In this document: positions 16,277-24,081 of the stretch, piece by piece
Layout: each line of letters opens with the position of its first letter
Numbering within the stretch: the stretch's first letter is position 1
NCBI GenBank assembly: GCA_020637675.1
Contig: JACKKD010000001.1
Span: forward strand, 992,001-1,056,000
From: Paracoccaceae bacterium
GTDB taxonomy: Bacteria > Pseudomonadota > Alphaproteobacteria > Rhodobacterales > Rhodobacteraceae
Direction: 5' to 3'
Length of the DNA: 64,000 nt
Notes under the pieces: model-generated
Database searches by the model: none
What the model was told of the DNA's origin: nothing
What the model saw: only the letters and a program-made list of their open reading frames with translations
Program-made: the position numbers and the translations under genes

Positions 16277-17176
16277 ATGGATCGCCTCGCCTCGGACCGG
16301 ATGTTCATCGCGGTGATGGAGACCGGCAGCTTCACGGCCGCCGCGCGCCGCTTCGGTACCACGTCGGGGCAGGCCTCCAAGGTCGTCGCGCGGCTGGAGG
16401 CGGAACTGGGGGTGCGGCTTCTGAACCGGACCACGCGCGCCGTCTCGGCGACCGAGGTCGGACAAGCCTATTACGAGCAGCTCCGCGGCCTCGTCGAGGA
16501 ATTCGATGCACTGGACCAGAGTGTCCGCGACGCCTCCGCAAGCCCCCGCGGGCGGGTGCGGCTGACCGCGCCCCTGACCTTCGGCACGACCGAACTCGTC
16601 CCCGCGCTCAATGACTTCGCCGCCGCCTATCCGGACATCTCGCTGGACGTTTCCTTTTCCGACCGGGTCGTGAACCTTGTGGACGAAGGCTTCGACGCAG
16701 CAATCCGGGTCGGCAGGCCTTCCGACACAACCCTCGTCGCGCGCCGGCTCTGCGAGATCCGCGTGGTGCTGGTCGGGGCGGATGCCTATCTCGCCCGAAA
16801 GGGCGTGCCGGAGAGTCCCCTCGACCTTGCCCGGCACGAATGCGTCATCGACACGAACTACCGCGATCCCGGCCACTGGCGTTTTCTTGTCGGCGGAGCG
16901 ATCACCTCCGTCCCGGTGCGCGGCCGGCTCCACTACTCGAACGCCGAGGCCTGCCTTCAGGCCGCTGCGGCCGGGCTTGGTCTGGCCTATGTCCCCGACT
17001 TTGTCGCCGCCGAGGCTTTGCGCGGCGGCCGGGTCCGCGCCCTCCTGGCGGACTTCGTGGACGAACCTTTCGGCGCGTTCGCGCTCTATCCGCCGGGGCG
17101 CCACCTCGCCGCCAAGGTGCGGGTGCTGATCGACCATCTCGTGATTCATTTCCGCGGACGCGATTGGGGCGTTTGA
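16277..17176 (+). CDS. LysR-family transcriptional regulator
   Basis: A 299-residue LysR regulator of the CrgA-like group. The winged helix-turn-helix is at residues ~1-62 (FIAVMETGSFTAAARRFGTT...LEAELGVRLLNRTTRAVSAT), followed by a periplasmic-binding-protein-like effector domain (RGRVRLTAPLTFGTTELVPAL onward). It reads in the same direction as doxX, VOC and the hydroquinone reductase, 116 bases upstream of them, which makes those genes its most likely targets. The effector might be a quinone or catechol; this is inference from the neighbours. Confidence 0.9.
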   Translation: MDRLASDRMFIAVMETGSFTAAARRFGTTSGQASKVVARLEAELGVRLLNRTTRAVSATEVGQAYYEQLRGLVEEFDALDQSVRDASASPRGRVRLTAPLTFGTTELVPALNDFAAAYPDISLDVSFSDRVVNLVDEGFDAAIRVGRPSDTTLVARRLCEIRVVLVGADAYLARKGVPESPLDLARHECVIDTNYRDPGHWRFLVGGAITSVPVRGRLHYSNAEACLQAAAAGLGLAYVPDFVAAEALRGGRVRALLADFVDEPFGAFALYPPGRHLAAKVRVLIDHLVIHFRGRDWGV

Positions 17177-17202
17177 CCCGAATTGCTTCCTTATGGGATG
17201 CA

Positions 17203-17249
17203 ATGATCTTCCCGAATTCCGGATTATAATTTCTATCGGATGAGATCAT
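17203..17249 (+). promoter_or_regulatory. Candidate promoter with flanking inverted repeat upstream of doxX
   Basis: A perfect -10 hexamer TATAAT lies at 17225-17230, in an AT-rich patch 63 bases before the doxX ATG. A weak -35 (ATGATC, 17203-17208) gives a 16-base spacer. The 7-mer ATGATCT (17203-17209) recurs inverted as AGATCAT (17243-17249), so the arms bracket the -10 region, a layout that would suit LysR-type control. Confidence 0.45.
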
Positions 17250-17292
17250 CTTTCCCGCATCGCCCGACCCGGGCCAACCCTCGAAAGGACAG

Positions 17293-17718
17293 ATGATGAC
17301 CACCTACGATGCCACCGCCCCGCTCGCCCGGCCGACCAATGCCGACTATGCCGCGTTGATCCTGCGCCTCTCGACAGGCGTCTACTTCGTCCTTCACGCC
17401 TGGCTGAAGATCGCGGTCTTCACCCCCGCGGGCACCGCCGGCTATTTCTCCTCGATCGGCCTTCCGGGCTTTCTCGGCTATCTGACCATCGCCCTCGAAC
17501 TCATTGGCGGCCTCGCGCTCATCGCCGGCTTCTACACCCGCGCGATCTCGCTCGCGATGGTGCCGGTGCTTCTCGGAGCGGCCTGGTTCGGGCATGGCGC
17601 CAACGGCTTCTTCTTCTCCAACCCGAACGGCGGCTGGGAATATCCGGTGCTCTGGGCCATCGTGATGGCGGCACTCGCCCTTCTCGGCAACGGCGCCCAC
17701 GCCCTTTCGCGCCGCTGA
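17293..17718 (+). CDS. DoxX-family membrane protein
   Basis: A 141-residue inner-membrane protein with about four hydrophobic helices, typical for DoxX. Family features include LRLSTGVYFVLHAWLKI near residue 22 and GFLGYLTIALELIGGLALIAGFYTR in the middle. DoxX proteins of this type (CatD, MhqP in Bacillus) are co-induced with quinone/catechol-removing dioxygenases; the biochemical role is unclear. A second ATG follows at 17296; GAAAGGACAG precedes both. The next gene starts 25 bases after its stop, so they are probably one operon. Confidence 0.85.
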   Translation: MMTTYDATAPLARPTNADYAALILRLSTGVYFVLHAWLKIAVFTPAGTAGYFSSIGLPGFLGYLTIALELIGGLALIAGFYTRAISLAMVPVLLGAAWFGHGANGFFFSNPNGGWEYPVLWAIVMAALALLGNGAHALSRR

Positions 17719-17743
17719 CCCGGCTCAGAGGAAAGCAACGACC

Positions 17744-18553
17744 ATGTCCACCGCCTCCGCCCCCGTCGAGATCGGCCGCGTTGCGCTGACCGTGCGTGAC
17801 ATCGACCGCGTCGCCGCCTTCTACGAGACCGCGATCGGGCTGACCCCCATCGCCTCCGAGGGTGGGGTCCGCACCCTCGGCGCGGGCGGGCGGGTTCTAC
17901 TGGAACTCCGCGCCGACCGCGCCGCCAAGGCCGCGGATCCCCGTGAGGCGGGGCTCTTCCACACCGCCTTCCTCCTGCCCTCGCGGGCCGACCTCGGCGC
18001 CTGGCTCCTCCACGCCTCCGGGGCCGGCCTGCCGCTTCAGGGCGCCTCGGACCATCTGGTGAGCGAGGCGATCTACCTCGCCGACCCCGAGGGCAACGGC
18101 ATCGAGGTCTATCGCGACCGCGCGCGGGACGAATGGCCGCGGCGCGACGGCCGGATCAGGATGGCGACCGACCCGCTCGACCTGCGGCTCCTCGCTGCCG
18201 ATGCCGCGCGTCCCTGGACGGGCGCGCCCGACGGCACCGTGGTCGGGCACGTCCACCTTCAGGTGGGCGATGTGCCGGCGGCCGAGGCGTTCTACGCCGG
18301 CACGCTCGGCTTCGACATCGTGACCCACTACCCCGGCGCCGCCTTCCTGAGCACCGGCGGATACCACCACCACCTTGCCGCCAACGTCTGGAACAGCCGC
18401 GGAGCCGGCAGGCGCAGCCCGGACGCGGCCGGTCTCGCCGAGGTCAACCTTCTTGCCGACGCCGCGAACCACGACCGGCTCTCGGGCGTCCTGGCGACGC
18501 GGGGGACGGACCCCTGGGGCACCCCGATCACCGTGTCACGGAAAGACACCTGA
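17744..18553 (+). CDS. Two-domain VOC protein, putative extradiol ring-cleavage dioxygenase (CatE-like)
   Basis: A 269-residue protein made of two vicinal-oxygen-chelate domains (~9-125 and ~165-265). The metal-site pattern fits extradiol dioxygenases, in which only the C-terminal domain holds the metal: the second domain has VVGHVHLQVGD (His169/His171), GGYHHHLAANVW (His208-210) and AEVNLL (Glu), while the corresponding first-domain position lacks His (IGRVALTVRD). Size and architecture match CatE/MhqO catechol-2,3-dioxygenases that remove toxic hydroquinones. The doxX gene before it and the hydroquinone reductase after it support this. The substrate is inferred. Confidence 0.78.
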   Translation: MSTASAPVEIGRVALTVRDIDRVAAFYETAIGLTPIASEGGVRTLGAGGRVLLELRADRAAKAADPREAGLFHTAFLLPSRADLGAWLLHASGAGLPLQGASDHLVSEAIYLADPEGNGIEVYRDRARDEWPRRDGRIRMATDPLDLRLLAADAARPWTGAPDGTVVGHVHLQVGDVPAAEAFYAGTLGFDIVTHYPGAAFLSTGGYHHHLAANVWNSRGAGRRSPDAAGLAEVNLLADAANHDRLSGVLATRGTDPWGTPITVSRKDT

Positions 18554-18554
18554 G

Positions 18555-19517
18555 ATGCTCGTACGCGGGAAATGGACCGAGAAATGGCAGCCGGTGCAGG
18601 CGAAGGACGAGAAAGGCGGCTTCGTCCGCCAGACCTCGTCCTTCCGCAACTGGGTCACAGCCGATGGCACCGCCGGGCCGACCGGCACGGGTGGCTTTCC
18701 GGCCGAGGCCGGGCGCTACCGGCTCTATGTCGCGCTGATCTGCCCCTGGGCCTCGCGCACGCTGATCGCGCGGGCGCTGATGGGGCTTGAGGGCGCCGTC
18801 CCGGTGACGGTGGTGGAACCTGCGCTTTCCGACCAGGGCTGGCGCTTCGGCGCCGAGGCCGATCCGGAGCGGGCGGCCAGCTACCTGCACGAACTCTATT
18901 CGGTCGCCGATCCGGACTTCACCGGACGCGCCACCGTACCGGTCCTATGGGACACCCGGACGGGCGTGATCGTGAACAACGAATCCGCCGACATCCTGCG
19001 GATGATGAGCCTCGGCTTCGGAGGGCTGGCCACCAAGGGCGCGGACCTTTACCCCGCGTCGCTCCGCCCCGCGATCGACGCGTTGTCGGACTGGATCTAC
19101 CCCAGGCTCAACAACGGCGTCTACCGGGCCGGTTTCGCCACCACGCAAGTCGCCTATGACGAGGCCGTTGCGGGCGTCTTCGCCACCCTCGACACGCTCG
19201 AGGAACGGCTTTCGGACGGCCGGGCCTTCCTCTTCGGACCGGGGCTGACCGAAACGGACATCCGGCTCTTCGTGACGCTGGTGCGCTTCGACGCGGCCTA
19301 CCACGGGCTCTTCAAGTGCAACATCCGCCGGCTTGCGGACTATCCCCGGCTTGTCGCCTATCTCGAACGGGTGCTCGACCTGCCGGGCGTGGGGGCGACG
19401 GTGAACCTCGGCCACATCAAGCGCGGCTACTACTCGATCCGCACTCTGAACCCGACCGGGATCGTCCCTGCCGGGCCGCACCTGCCCTGGGCCGCCCGGA
19501 CCGCGTCAGAGGCCTGA
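18555..19517 (+). CDS. Glutathionyl-hydroquinone reductase (GST superfamily)
   Basis: A 320-residue enzyme of the YqjG/PcpF class (Xi-class GST). These reduce glutathionyl-hydroquinones back to free hydroquinones, using a catalytic cysteine. The motif CPWASRTLIARALMGLE carries Cys63, followed by the family's VVEPALSDQGWRF, YLHELY, TVPVLWD and NNESADILRMM. The C-terminal helical domain has LTETDIRLFVTLVRFDAAYHGLFKCN, and HIKRGYYS near the end; these are all typical. It begins one base after the VOC stop, so the two are coupled. Its 3' end overlaps the 3' end of the convergent aminotransferase gene by 12 bases. Confidence 0.92.
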   Translation: MLVRGKWTEKWQPVQAKDEKGGFVRQTSSFRNWVTADGTAGPTGTGGFPAEAGRYRLYVALICPWASRTLIARALMGLEGAVPVTVVEPALSDQGWRFGAEADPERAASYLHELYSVADPDFTGRATVPVLWDTRTGVIVNNESADILRMMSLGFGGLATKGADLYPASLRPAIDALSDWIYPRLNNGVYRAGFATTQVAYDEAVAGVFATLDTLEERLSDGRAFLFGPGLTETDIRLFVTLVRFDAAYHGLFKCNIRRLADYPRLVAYLERVLDLPGVGATVNLGHIKRGYYSIRTLNPTGIVPAGPHLPWAARTASEA

Positions 19518-20819
19518 AAGGACGCCGGCCATCCGGTCAAGGAAGATGTCGGCGTGCGCGCGGGTGAAGACCAGAGGCGGACGGATCTTCAGGACGTTGC
19601 CGGCCTTCGCGGTGGCCGAGATCAGGACCTTCGCCGCGCGGAGCCCGTTTACCACCCGCGCGGCGAGCGCCGCATCGGCCGCGCCGTCGCGGACGATGTC
19701 GGCACCGATGAAGAGCCCCGCGCCGCGCACCGCCCCGAGGCAGTCGTGACGGGAGGCAAGGTCGCAAAGGCCGCCGGCCAGATAGGCGCCCGTGTCGCGG
19801 GCATTGCCCAGCAGTCCCTCGTCCTCGATCACGTCGAGAACCGCCGAGGCCGTCGCCGCCGCCACAGCATTGCCGCCGAAAGTGTTGAAATACCGCGCCT
19901 TCGCCCCGAACGCCGCGACCACCTCGGGCCGGACCACCAGCCCCGCCACGGGATAGCCGTTGCCCATCGGCTTGCCGAGCGAGACCATGTCGGGGACGAC
20001 GCCGTGGCCAAGAAACCCCCACATCGCGGCACCGGTGCGGCCGAACCCCGGCTGCACCTCGTCGGCGATGAAGATGCCGCCGGCGGCACGGATCGCGGCA
20101 ACCGCGGGGGCAAGAAAGCCGTTCGGGTCGGCAAAGACCCCGTCAGAGGAGAAGATCGTATCGACGAGGAGCGCGCAGGGCCTGATGCCGTGGCGCAAAA
20201 GATCGTCGATGGCCCCCTGCACGGCGGCGGCGAAGCCGCCCGCGACGTCGTCGCCGTAGCGCGCCGCGTCGGGGGCGGGCACGGTGCGGACATGGGGCCC
20301 GAGCGGCACGCCCGCGCCGAGCGAGGGCGAGCATTCGGCGACGGCGGCGGTGACGCCGTGATAGGCGTTTTCCGTCACGATGATGCCGCTGCCGCCGGTA
20401 TGTTCGCGCGCGATCCTGAGGCCGAGGTCATTCGCCTCGGACCCGGTGCAGGTGAACATCACATGCGACAGTTCGGCCGGAAAGGTCGCCAGCAGCCGCT
20501 CGGCATAGGCAAGGATGCCCTCGTGCAGGTAGCGCGTGTGGCTCGCGAAGGTGGCCGCCTGCCGCGCCATCGCCTCCACCACACGGGGGTGGCAGTGGCC
20601 GACACAGGCGACGTTGTTGTAGGTGTCGAGATAGGCGTCGCCGGCCCGGTCGTAGAGCCAGACGCCCTCCCCCCGGACGAGATGCACGGGCGTCTCGTAG
20701 AAGAGCCGGTAGGCCGGGCCGAGAGACTTCGCCCGCCGCGCCACCAGCGCCGTGTCGCCGGGCGGCAGCTCCCCCCGGCCCGCGACATAGGCGTTGGGCA
20801 TCGCGTCCTTCAGGGTCAT
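19506..20819 (-). CDS. Class III PLP enzyme, probable phospho-lyase/aminotransferase (AGXT2L-like)
   Basis: A 437-residue class III aminotransferase-fold enzyme. The PLP lysine is Lys283 in SLGKPMGNGYPVA, with VGHCHPRVVEAMARQ, TCTGSEANDLGLRIAREHTG, ENAYHGVTAA, FIADEVQPGFGRTG and YFNTFGGNAVA. The HGVTAA and EVQPGFGRTG version is seen in the ethanolamine-phosphate / phosphohydroxylysine phospho-lyase branch. It is coupled by an ATGA overlap to a kinase-like gene, so a two-step route (phosphorylation then beta-elimination of phosphate) is plausible, as for hydroxylysine or ethanolamine. It could instead be an ordinary transaminase. The ATG at 20819 is set by the overlap; a longer frame upstream is the shadow of the kinase. 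Confidence 0.82.
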   Translation of the reverse strand: MTLKDAMPNAYVAGRGELPPGDTALVARRAKSLGPAYRLFYETPVHLVRGEGVWLYDRAGDAYLDTYNNVACVGHCHPRVVEAMARQAATFASHTRYLHEGILAYAERLLATFPAELSHVMFTCTGSEANDLGLRIAREHTGGSGIIVTENAYHGVTAAVAECSPSLGAGVPLGPHVRTVPAPDAARYGDDVAGGFAAAVQGAIDDLLRHGIRPCALLVDTIFSSDGVFADPNGFLAPAVAAIRAAGGIFIADEVQPGFGRTGAAMWGFLGHGVVPDMVSLGKPMGNGYPVAGLVVRPEVVAAFGAKARYFNTFGGNAVAAATASAVLDVIEDEGLLGNARDTGAYLAGGLCDLASRHDCLGAVRGAGLFIGADIVRDGAADAALAARVVNGLRAAKVLISATAKAGNVLKIRPPLVFTRAHADIFLDRMAGVLSGL

Positions 20820-21865
20820 GGAGCACCTGTGCGGATGAGGGCCGCGAGACGCGCGCGGGCCGCGCCGCGGTCGAGGGCGGAGAGCGCCTCGAACCCGGCG
20901 CGCGAGACGGGCAGGTTTCTGAGGAAATAGCCGGCATGTTCCGGTTGGCGCGCGGCGCGCCAGTTCGAGAGCACGATGGTCGTCACCATGCGCATTGCCA
21001 CGAGGTCGAGGATGAGCCCCTCCTCGCCGGCAAGCAGCGGCAGGACCGAATGCCAGCCCGCGATCACATCGACCAGCGTGGCGAGCGGTTCGGCCGGGTC
21101 GGCGTGGTAGGAGGCCGCGACGGCAAGGTCGCAGACGCGGGCGGTGCGCACCATGTCGCCGAAGTCGAGGATCCCGGTGATCCGCGTCGCCCCCGGGTCG
21201 GTCAGGAGGTTGTGCGGGTTGAAGTCGGCGTGGACCACCTGCCATGGCAGGCGGGCCAGCGCCGGCGATATCTCCGCGTCGAAGCGGTCGAGCGCGGTCT
21301 CGCAGGTCGCGCGCAGGGCGATATCCGGCACGGAGGCAAGAAGCTGTCGCAACCTGCCCGCGTTGCGGATGTCCCAGATGAGTTCGTGTCCCTCGGCCGC
21401 ATGGCGGAAGCCTTCAAGGGCCTTGGTGAGGTGCGCCGCCATCGCGCCCACGCTGCGCCGGAGTGCGGGCGTCCGCGGCACGAGATGAAGGGGCGTGCCC
21501 TCGACCCACGTCAGGATCCTCACGATGCTGCCGGACGGAAGCGCGATCTCCACCCGACCGTCGCGCGCGGCGATGACGCGCGGCACGGGCAGGTCGGGCG
21601 CCGTCCGCGCGATATGCGCCAGCGCCTCGGTCTGGAAATTCGTGACCTCTGCCGGCTCGGCGGCATTGGCGATCTTCAGCACGTAGTTCCGGCCCTCCGC
21701 CGTGGTCAGGCGGAAATTCTGGTCGCGTTCCGAGGTGAGCGGGGCCAGCGTGCCCGTCAGGCCGAAATGGTCGCGCGCGAGCGCGCCAGCCTCCGCCGCC
21801 GTCAGGCGGGGCTGCTCTGCGGTCATGCGCTGGCCGACCGATGAATGCGACACTTGATGCGACAC
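20816..21865 (-). CDS. Aminoglycoside-phosphotransferase-fold kinase (hydroxylysine-kinase-like)
   Basis: A 349-residue small-molecule kinase. It has an ATP-lobe NFRLTTAEGRNYVLKIANAAEP (catalytic-type Lys), the Brenner motif VVHADFNPHNLLTD (catalytic Asp, metal-binding Asn) and ILDFGDMVRTARVCDLA (metal Asp). The HADFNPHN pattern is that of the hydroxylysine kinase/APH family rather than of aminoglycoside resistance. The GTG start at 21865 has GAGGAG 8 bases upstream; an ATG 13 codons later (21826) is less well placed. The stop overlaps the PLP enzyme's ATG. I infer it phosphorylates an amino alcohol for the downstream enzyme. Confidence 0.8.
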   Translation of the reverse strand: MSHQVSHSSVGQRMTAEQPRLTAAEAGALARDHFGLTGTLAPLTSERDQNFRLTTAEGRNYVLKIANAAEPAEVTNFQTEALAHIARTAPDLPVPRVIAARDGRVEIALPSGSIVRILTWVEGTPLHLVPRTPALRRSVGAMAAHLTKALEGFRHAAEGHELIWDIRNAGRLRQLLASVPDIALRATCETALDRFDAEISPALARLPWQVVHADFNPHNLLTDPGATRITGILDFGDMVRTARVCDLAVAASYHADPAEPLATLVDVIAGWHSVLPLLAGEEGLILDLVAMRMVTTIVLSNWRAARQPEHAGYFLRNLPVSRAGFEALSALDRGAARARLAALIRTGAP

Positions 21866-21899
21866 GGGCAGGTCTCCTCGCGCGCGAGGAAGGCAGGAA

Positions 21900-21929
21900 A
21901 CCGGCCGGGATTCAAGGCCCCCGGCCGGT
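21900..21929 (-). terminator. Hairpin after the nucleobase permease gene
   Basis: A perfect 10-bp stem, ACCGGCCGGG (21900-21909) with CCCGGCCGGT (21920-21929), and a 10-base loop. It lies 8 bases beyond the permease stop and, reading on the minus strand, is followed by a short TTTCC. Confidence 0.6.
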
Positions 21930-21937
21930 CTTTCCGG

Positions 21938-23425
21938 TCAGTGCTCGATCGCCTCGGCCGCCCGGCGCAGTTCCTCCTCCGTGCCGGTGGCGCCGTTGAA
22001 GAAGGCATTCAGGGCGACCGCCGAGATTGTCGCCAGCAGGATGCCGCTGTCGATCAGGGGATGGATCGCATGGGGCATCCAGAGCTTGAAGTCAGGCGCC
22101 ACGAGCGGGATCATCCCGAAACCGAGCGAGACGGCCACCACGAAGAGGTTGTGGCGGTTGGCTTGGAAATCGACGCCCGCGGAGAGAATCCGGATCCCGG
22201 TGGCGGCAACCATGCCGAACATCACGAGCCCTGCCCCGCCCAGGACCGCCGTCGGCAACGCCTCGACGAGCGCGCCCATCTTCGGCACCAGCCCGAGGAC
22301 GATCAGGATCAGCCCGCCGGCGACGCAGATGAAGCGGCTCTTGATCCCGGTAACGCCGACGAGGCCGACGTTCTGGCTGAATGACGTGTAGGGGAAGGTG
22401 TTGAAGATGCCGCCGATGAGCGTGCCGAGACCGTCGGTCCTGAGGCCGGCCGAAAGCCGTTCGGGTGTGACCCTGCTGCCGGTCATGTCGCCGAGGGCAA
22501 GGAACATGCCGGTCGATTCGATCATCACCACGATCATCACCAGCACCATGGTCACGATCATGACCGGGTCGAAGATCGGCGCGCCGAAGTGGAAGGGCGT
22601 TATCAGCGCGAACCAGCCGGCTGCGCCCACCTTGTCGAAGTGCATCATGCCGAGAGCCGCGGCAAGGACGCCGCCGACGACGATGCCGAGGAGGACCGCG
22701 ATATTGGCGACGAAGCCGCGGCCGAACCGGGCGATGAGGAGGATCGCCACGAGGACGATGGCCGAGATCAGGATATTTCCCGGTGCTGCATAGGCCGGGT
22801 TGGCCACCGAGGGCGCAATCCCCATCCCCGGCGGTACGGCAGGGATCGTTCCCCCGGACGCCGCCGCAAGCTCGCCCACCTGCTTCAGCCAGTCGGCATG
22901 TTCGGGGTTGACCGTCTTCGGCGCGGTCGGACCCGCGGGCAGGCCGAAGATCCAGTTGATGCCGATGCGCATCAACGTGACGCCGATCACGAGGATGATC
23001 GTGCCGGTGACCACTGGCGGGAAGAAGCGCAGGAGCTTCGACATCAGCGGCGCGATCAGCATCGCGACGATCCCGGCGGCGATGATCGCGCCGAAGATCA
23101 TCCGCGCGCCTTCCGTGCCCGGGTTCGCGTTGCCGATGGCGATCATCGGCCCCACCGCGGCGAAGGTGACGCCCATCATCACCGGCAGCCGGATGCCGAA
23201 CCATTGCGTGACGCCGAGCGACTGGATCAGCGTGACGATGCCGCAGACGAAAAGGTCTGCCGAGATCAGGAAGGCGACGTCCTGCGGTTCGAGCTTCAGC
23301 ACGCGGCCGATGATGAGCGGCACCGCGATCGCGCCCGCATACATGACGAGGACGTGTTGCAGCCCGAGCGTGAAGAGCTTGGGCGTCGGGAGGATTTCGT
23401 CCACGGGATGCGTGGTCACACTCAT
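21938..23425 (-). CDS. NCS2-family purine (xanthine/urate) permease
   Basis: A 495-residue inner-membrane symporter with 12-14 hydrophobic helices. It has the NAT/NCS2 hallmarks: LGLQHVLVMYAGAIAVPLII (QH motif, helix 1) and FSQNVGLVGVTGIKSRF (NAT signature). It likely imports xanthine or urate with protons. A ~35-residue Ala/Gly/Pro-rich insertion (around 165-200) sits between helices. It is the last gene of the minus-strand ureide operon (82 bases after allA), which fits purine uptake. Exact specificity is not determined. The ATG follows GGAAAGGAAAGC. Confidence 0.88.
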   Translation of the reverse strand: MSVTTHPVDEILPTPKLFTLGLQHVLVMYAGAIAVPLIIGRVLKLEPQDVAFLISADLFVCGIVTLIQSLGVTQWFGIRLPVMMGVTFAAVGPMIAIGNANPGTEGARMIFGAIIAAGIVAMLIAPLMSKLLRFFPPVVTGTIILVIGVTLMRIGINWIFGLPAGPTAPKTVNPEHADWLKQVGELAAASGGTIPAVPPGMGIAPSVANPAYAAPGNILISAIVLVAILLIARFGRGFVANIAVLLGIVVGGVLAAALGMMHFDKVGAAGWFALITPFHFGAPIFDPVMIVTMVLVMIVVMIESTGMFLALGDMTGSRVTPERLSAGLRTDGLGTLIGGIFNTFPYTSFSQNVGLVGVTGIKSRFICVAGGLILIVLGLVPKMGALVEALPTAVLGGAGLVMFGMVAATGIRILSAGVDFQANRHNLFVVAVSLGFGMIPLVAPDFKLWMPHAIHPLIDSGILLATISAVALNAFFNGATGTEEELRRAAEAIEH

Positions 23426-23507
23426 AAGCTTTCCTTTCCCTCGGGGCCGTTATCGTTCCGCCGTCCCGCGCCGCCCCGTGGGTCGCGGTCCGGTCAGTGC
23501 CGGCGTT

Positions 23508-24005
23508 TCAGGCGGCGCCGGTCCGCACGACCCGCCAGGGCGCGTCGTAGCGATACTCCTCGAGGTTTGCTCCTTCGCCGATCCGGTCCACGACGGCGAA
23601 GAGGCCGGGCGCGTGGAGCGGCGTCAGGACGCCGTGCCAGGTGCCGCGCAGGAGGTTGATCCCCTGCGACCCGTCGGTGAGGAAGGCCCGCGGTCGGCCG
23701 GGCCACCCGCCCTCGTCGCGCGCCACGATGACCAGGAAGGGATGCGCGGCCATCGGCAGGAAGGCCTGGCTCCCCTCAGGGTGCCGTTCGACGAGGGTGA
23801 AGTCGTAGGGAAGCGCGCGCGGCACGGCATCGAAGACCGAGAGGCCGGCGCGTCCGGTCCCGAAATCGAGTCGCGCACGGTCGTGATACCGTCCGCAGAG
23901 TCCCTCGTTGATGAGCCGGTCCGGCACGCCGCGCGCTTCGAGGACGTCGCCGAAGGCGGCGAAGGCATCCGCCGTCAACGGTTCGGCCGGGATCGTCCTG
24001 CTCAT
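23508..24005 (-). CDS. allA: Ureidoglycolate lyase
   Basis: A 165-residue cytoplasmic enzyme that splits (S)-ureidoglycolate to glyoxylate and urea, the last step of allantoin breakdown. Family features: PLTADAFAAFGDVLE at the start, VERHPEGSQAFLPM with the active-site His and Gln, FLVIVA, and INLLRGTWHGVLTPL with a metal-binding His. It has the usual length. The ATG at 24005 replaces a frame that extends 56 codons further upstream with no homology. It lies 76 bases after allE in the same operon. Confidence 0.9.
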   Translation of the reverse strand: MSRTIPAEPLTADAFAAFGDVLEARGVPDRLINEGLCGRYHDRARLDFGTGRAGLSVFDAVPRALPYDFTLVERHPEGSQAFLPMAAHPFLVIVARDEGGWPGRPRAFLTDGSQGINLLRGTWHGVLTPLHAPGLFAVVDRIGEGANLEEYRYDAPWRVVRTGAA

Positions 24006-24081
24006 GTCGCCCCGCCGAGGCGCGGCCCCCGGAACCCGAAGGTACTTCGGCAACGCAGAAGACGGGGCGCGCAGATCGCGG

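Noticed and set aside
20816..21865. Aminoglycoside resistance phosphotransferase
   Set aside because: The fold family matches, but the catalytic loop pattern and the coupling to a PLP phospho-lyase-like gene point to metabolic small-molecule phosphorylation.
23426..23507. Xanthine or guanine riboswitch upstream of the purine permease or in the gap after allA
   Set aside because: The 82-base gap shows no conserved purine-riboswitch core that I can recognise, and it lies within the operon rather than at its head.
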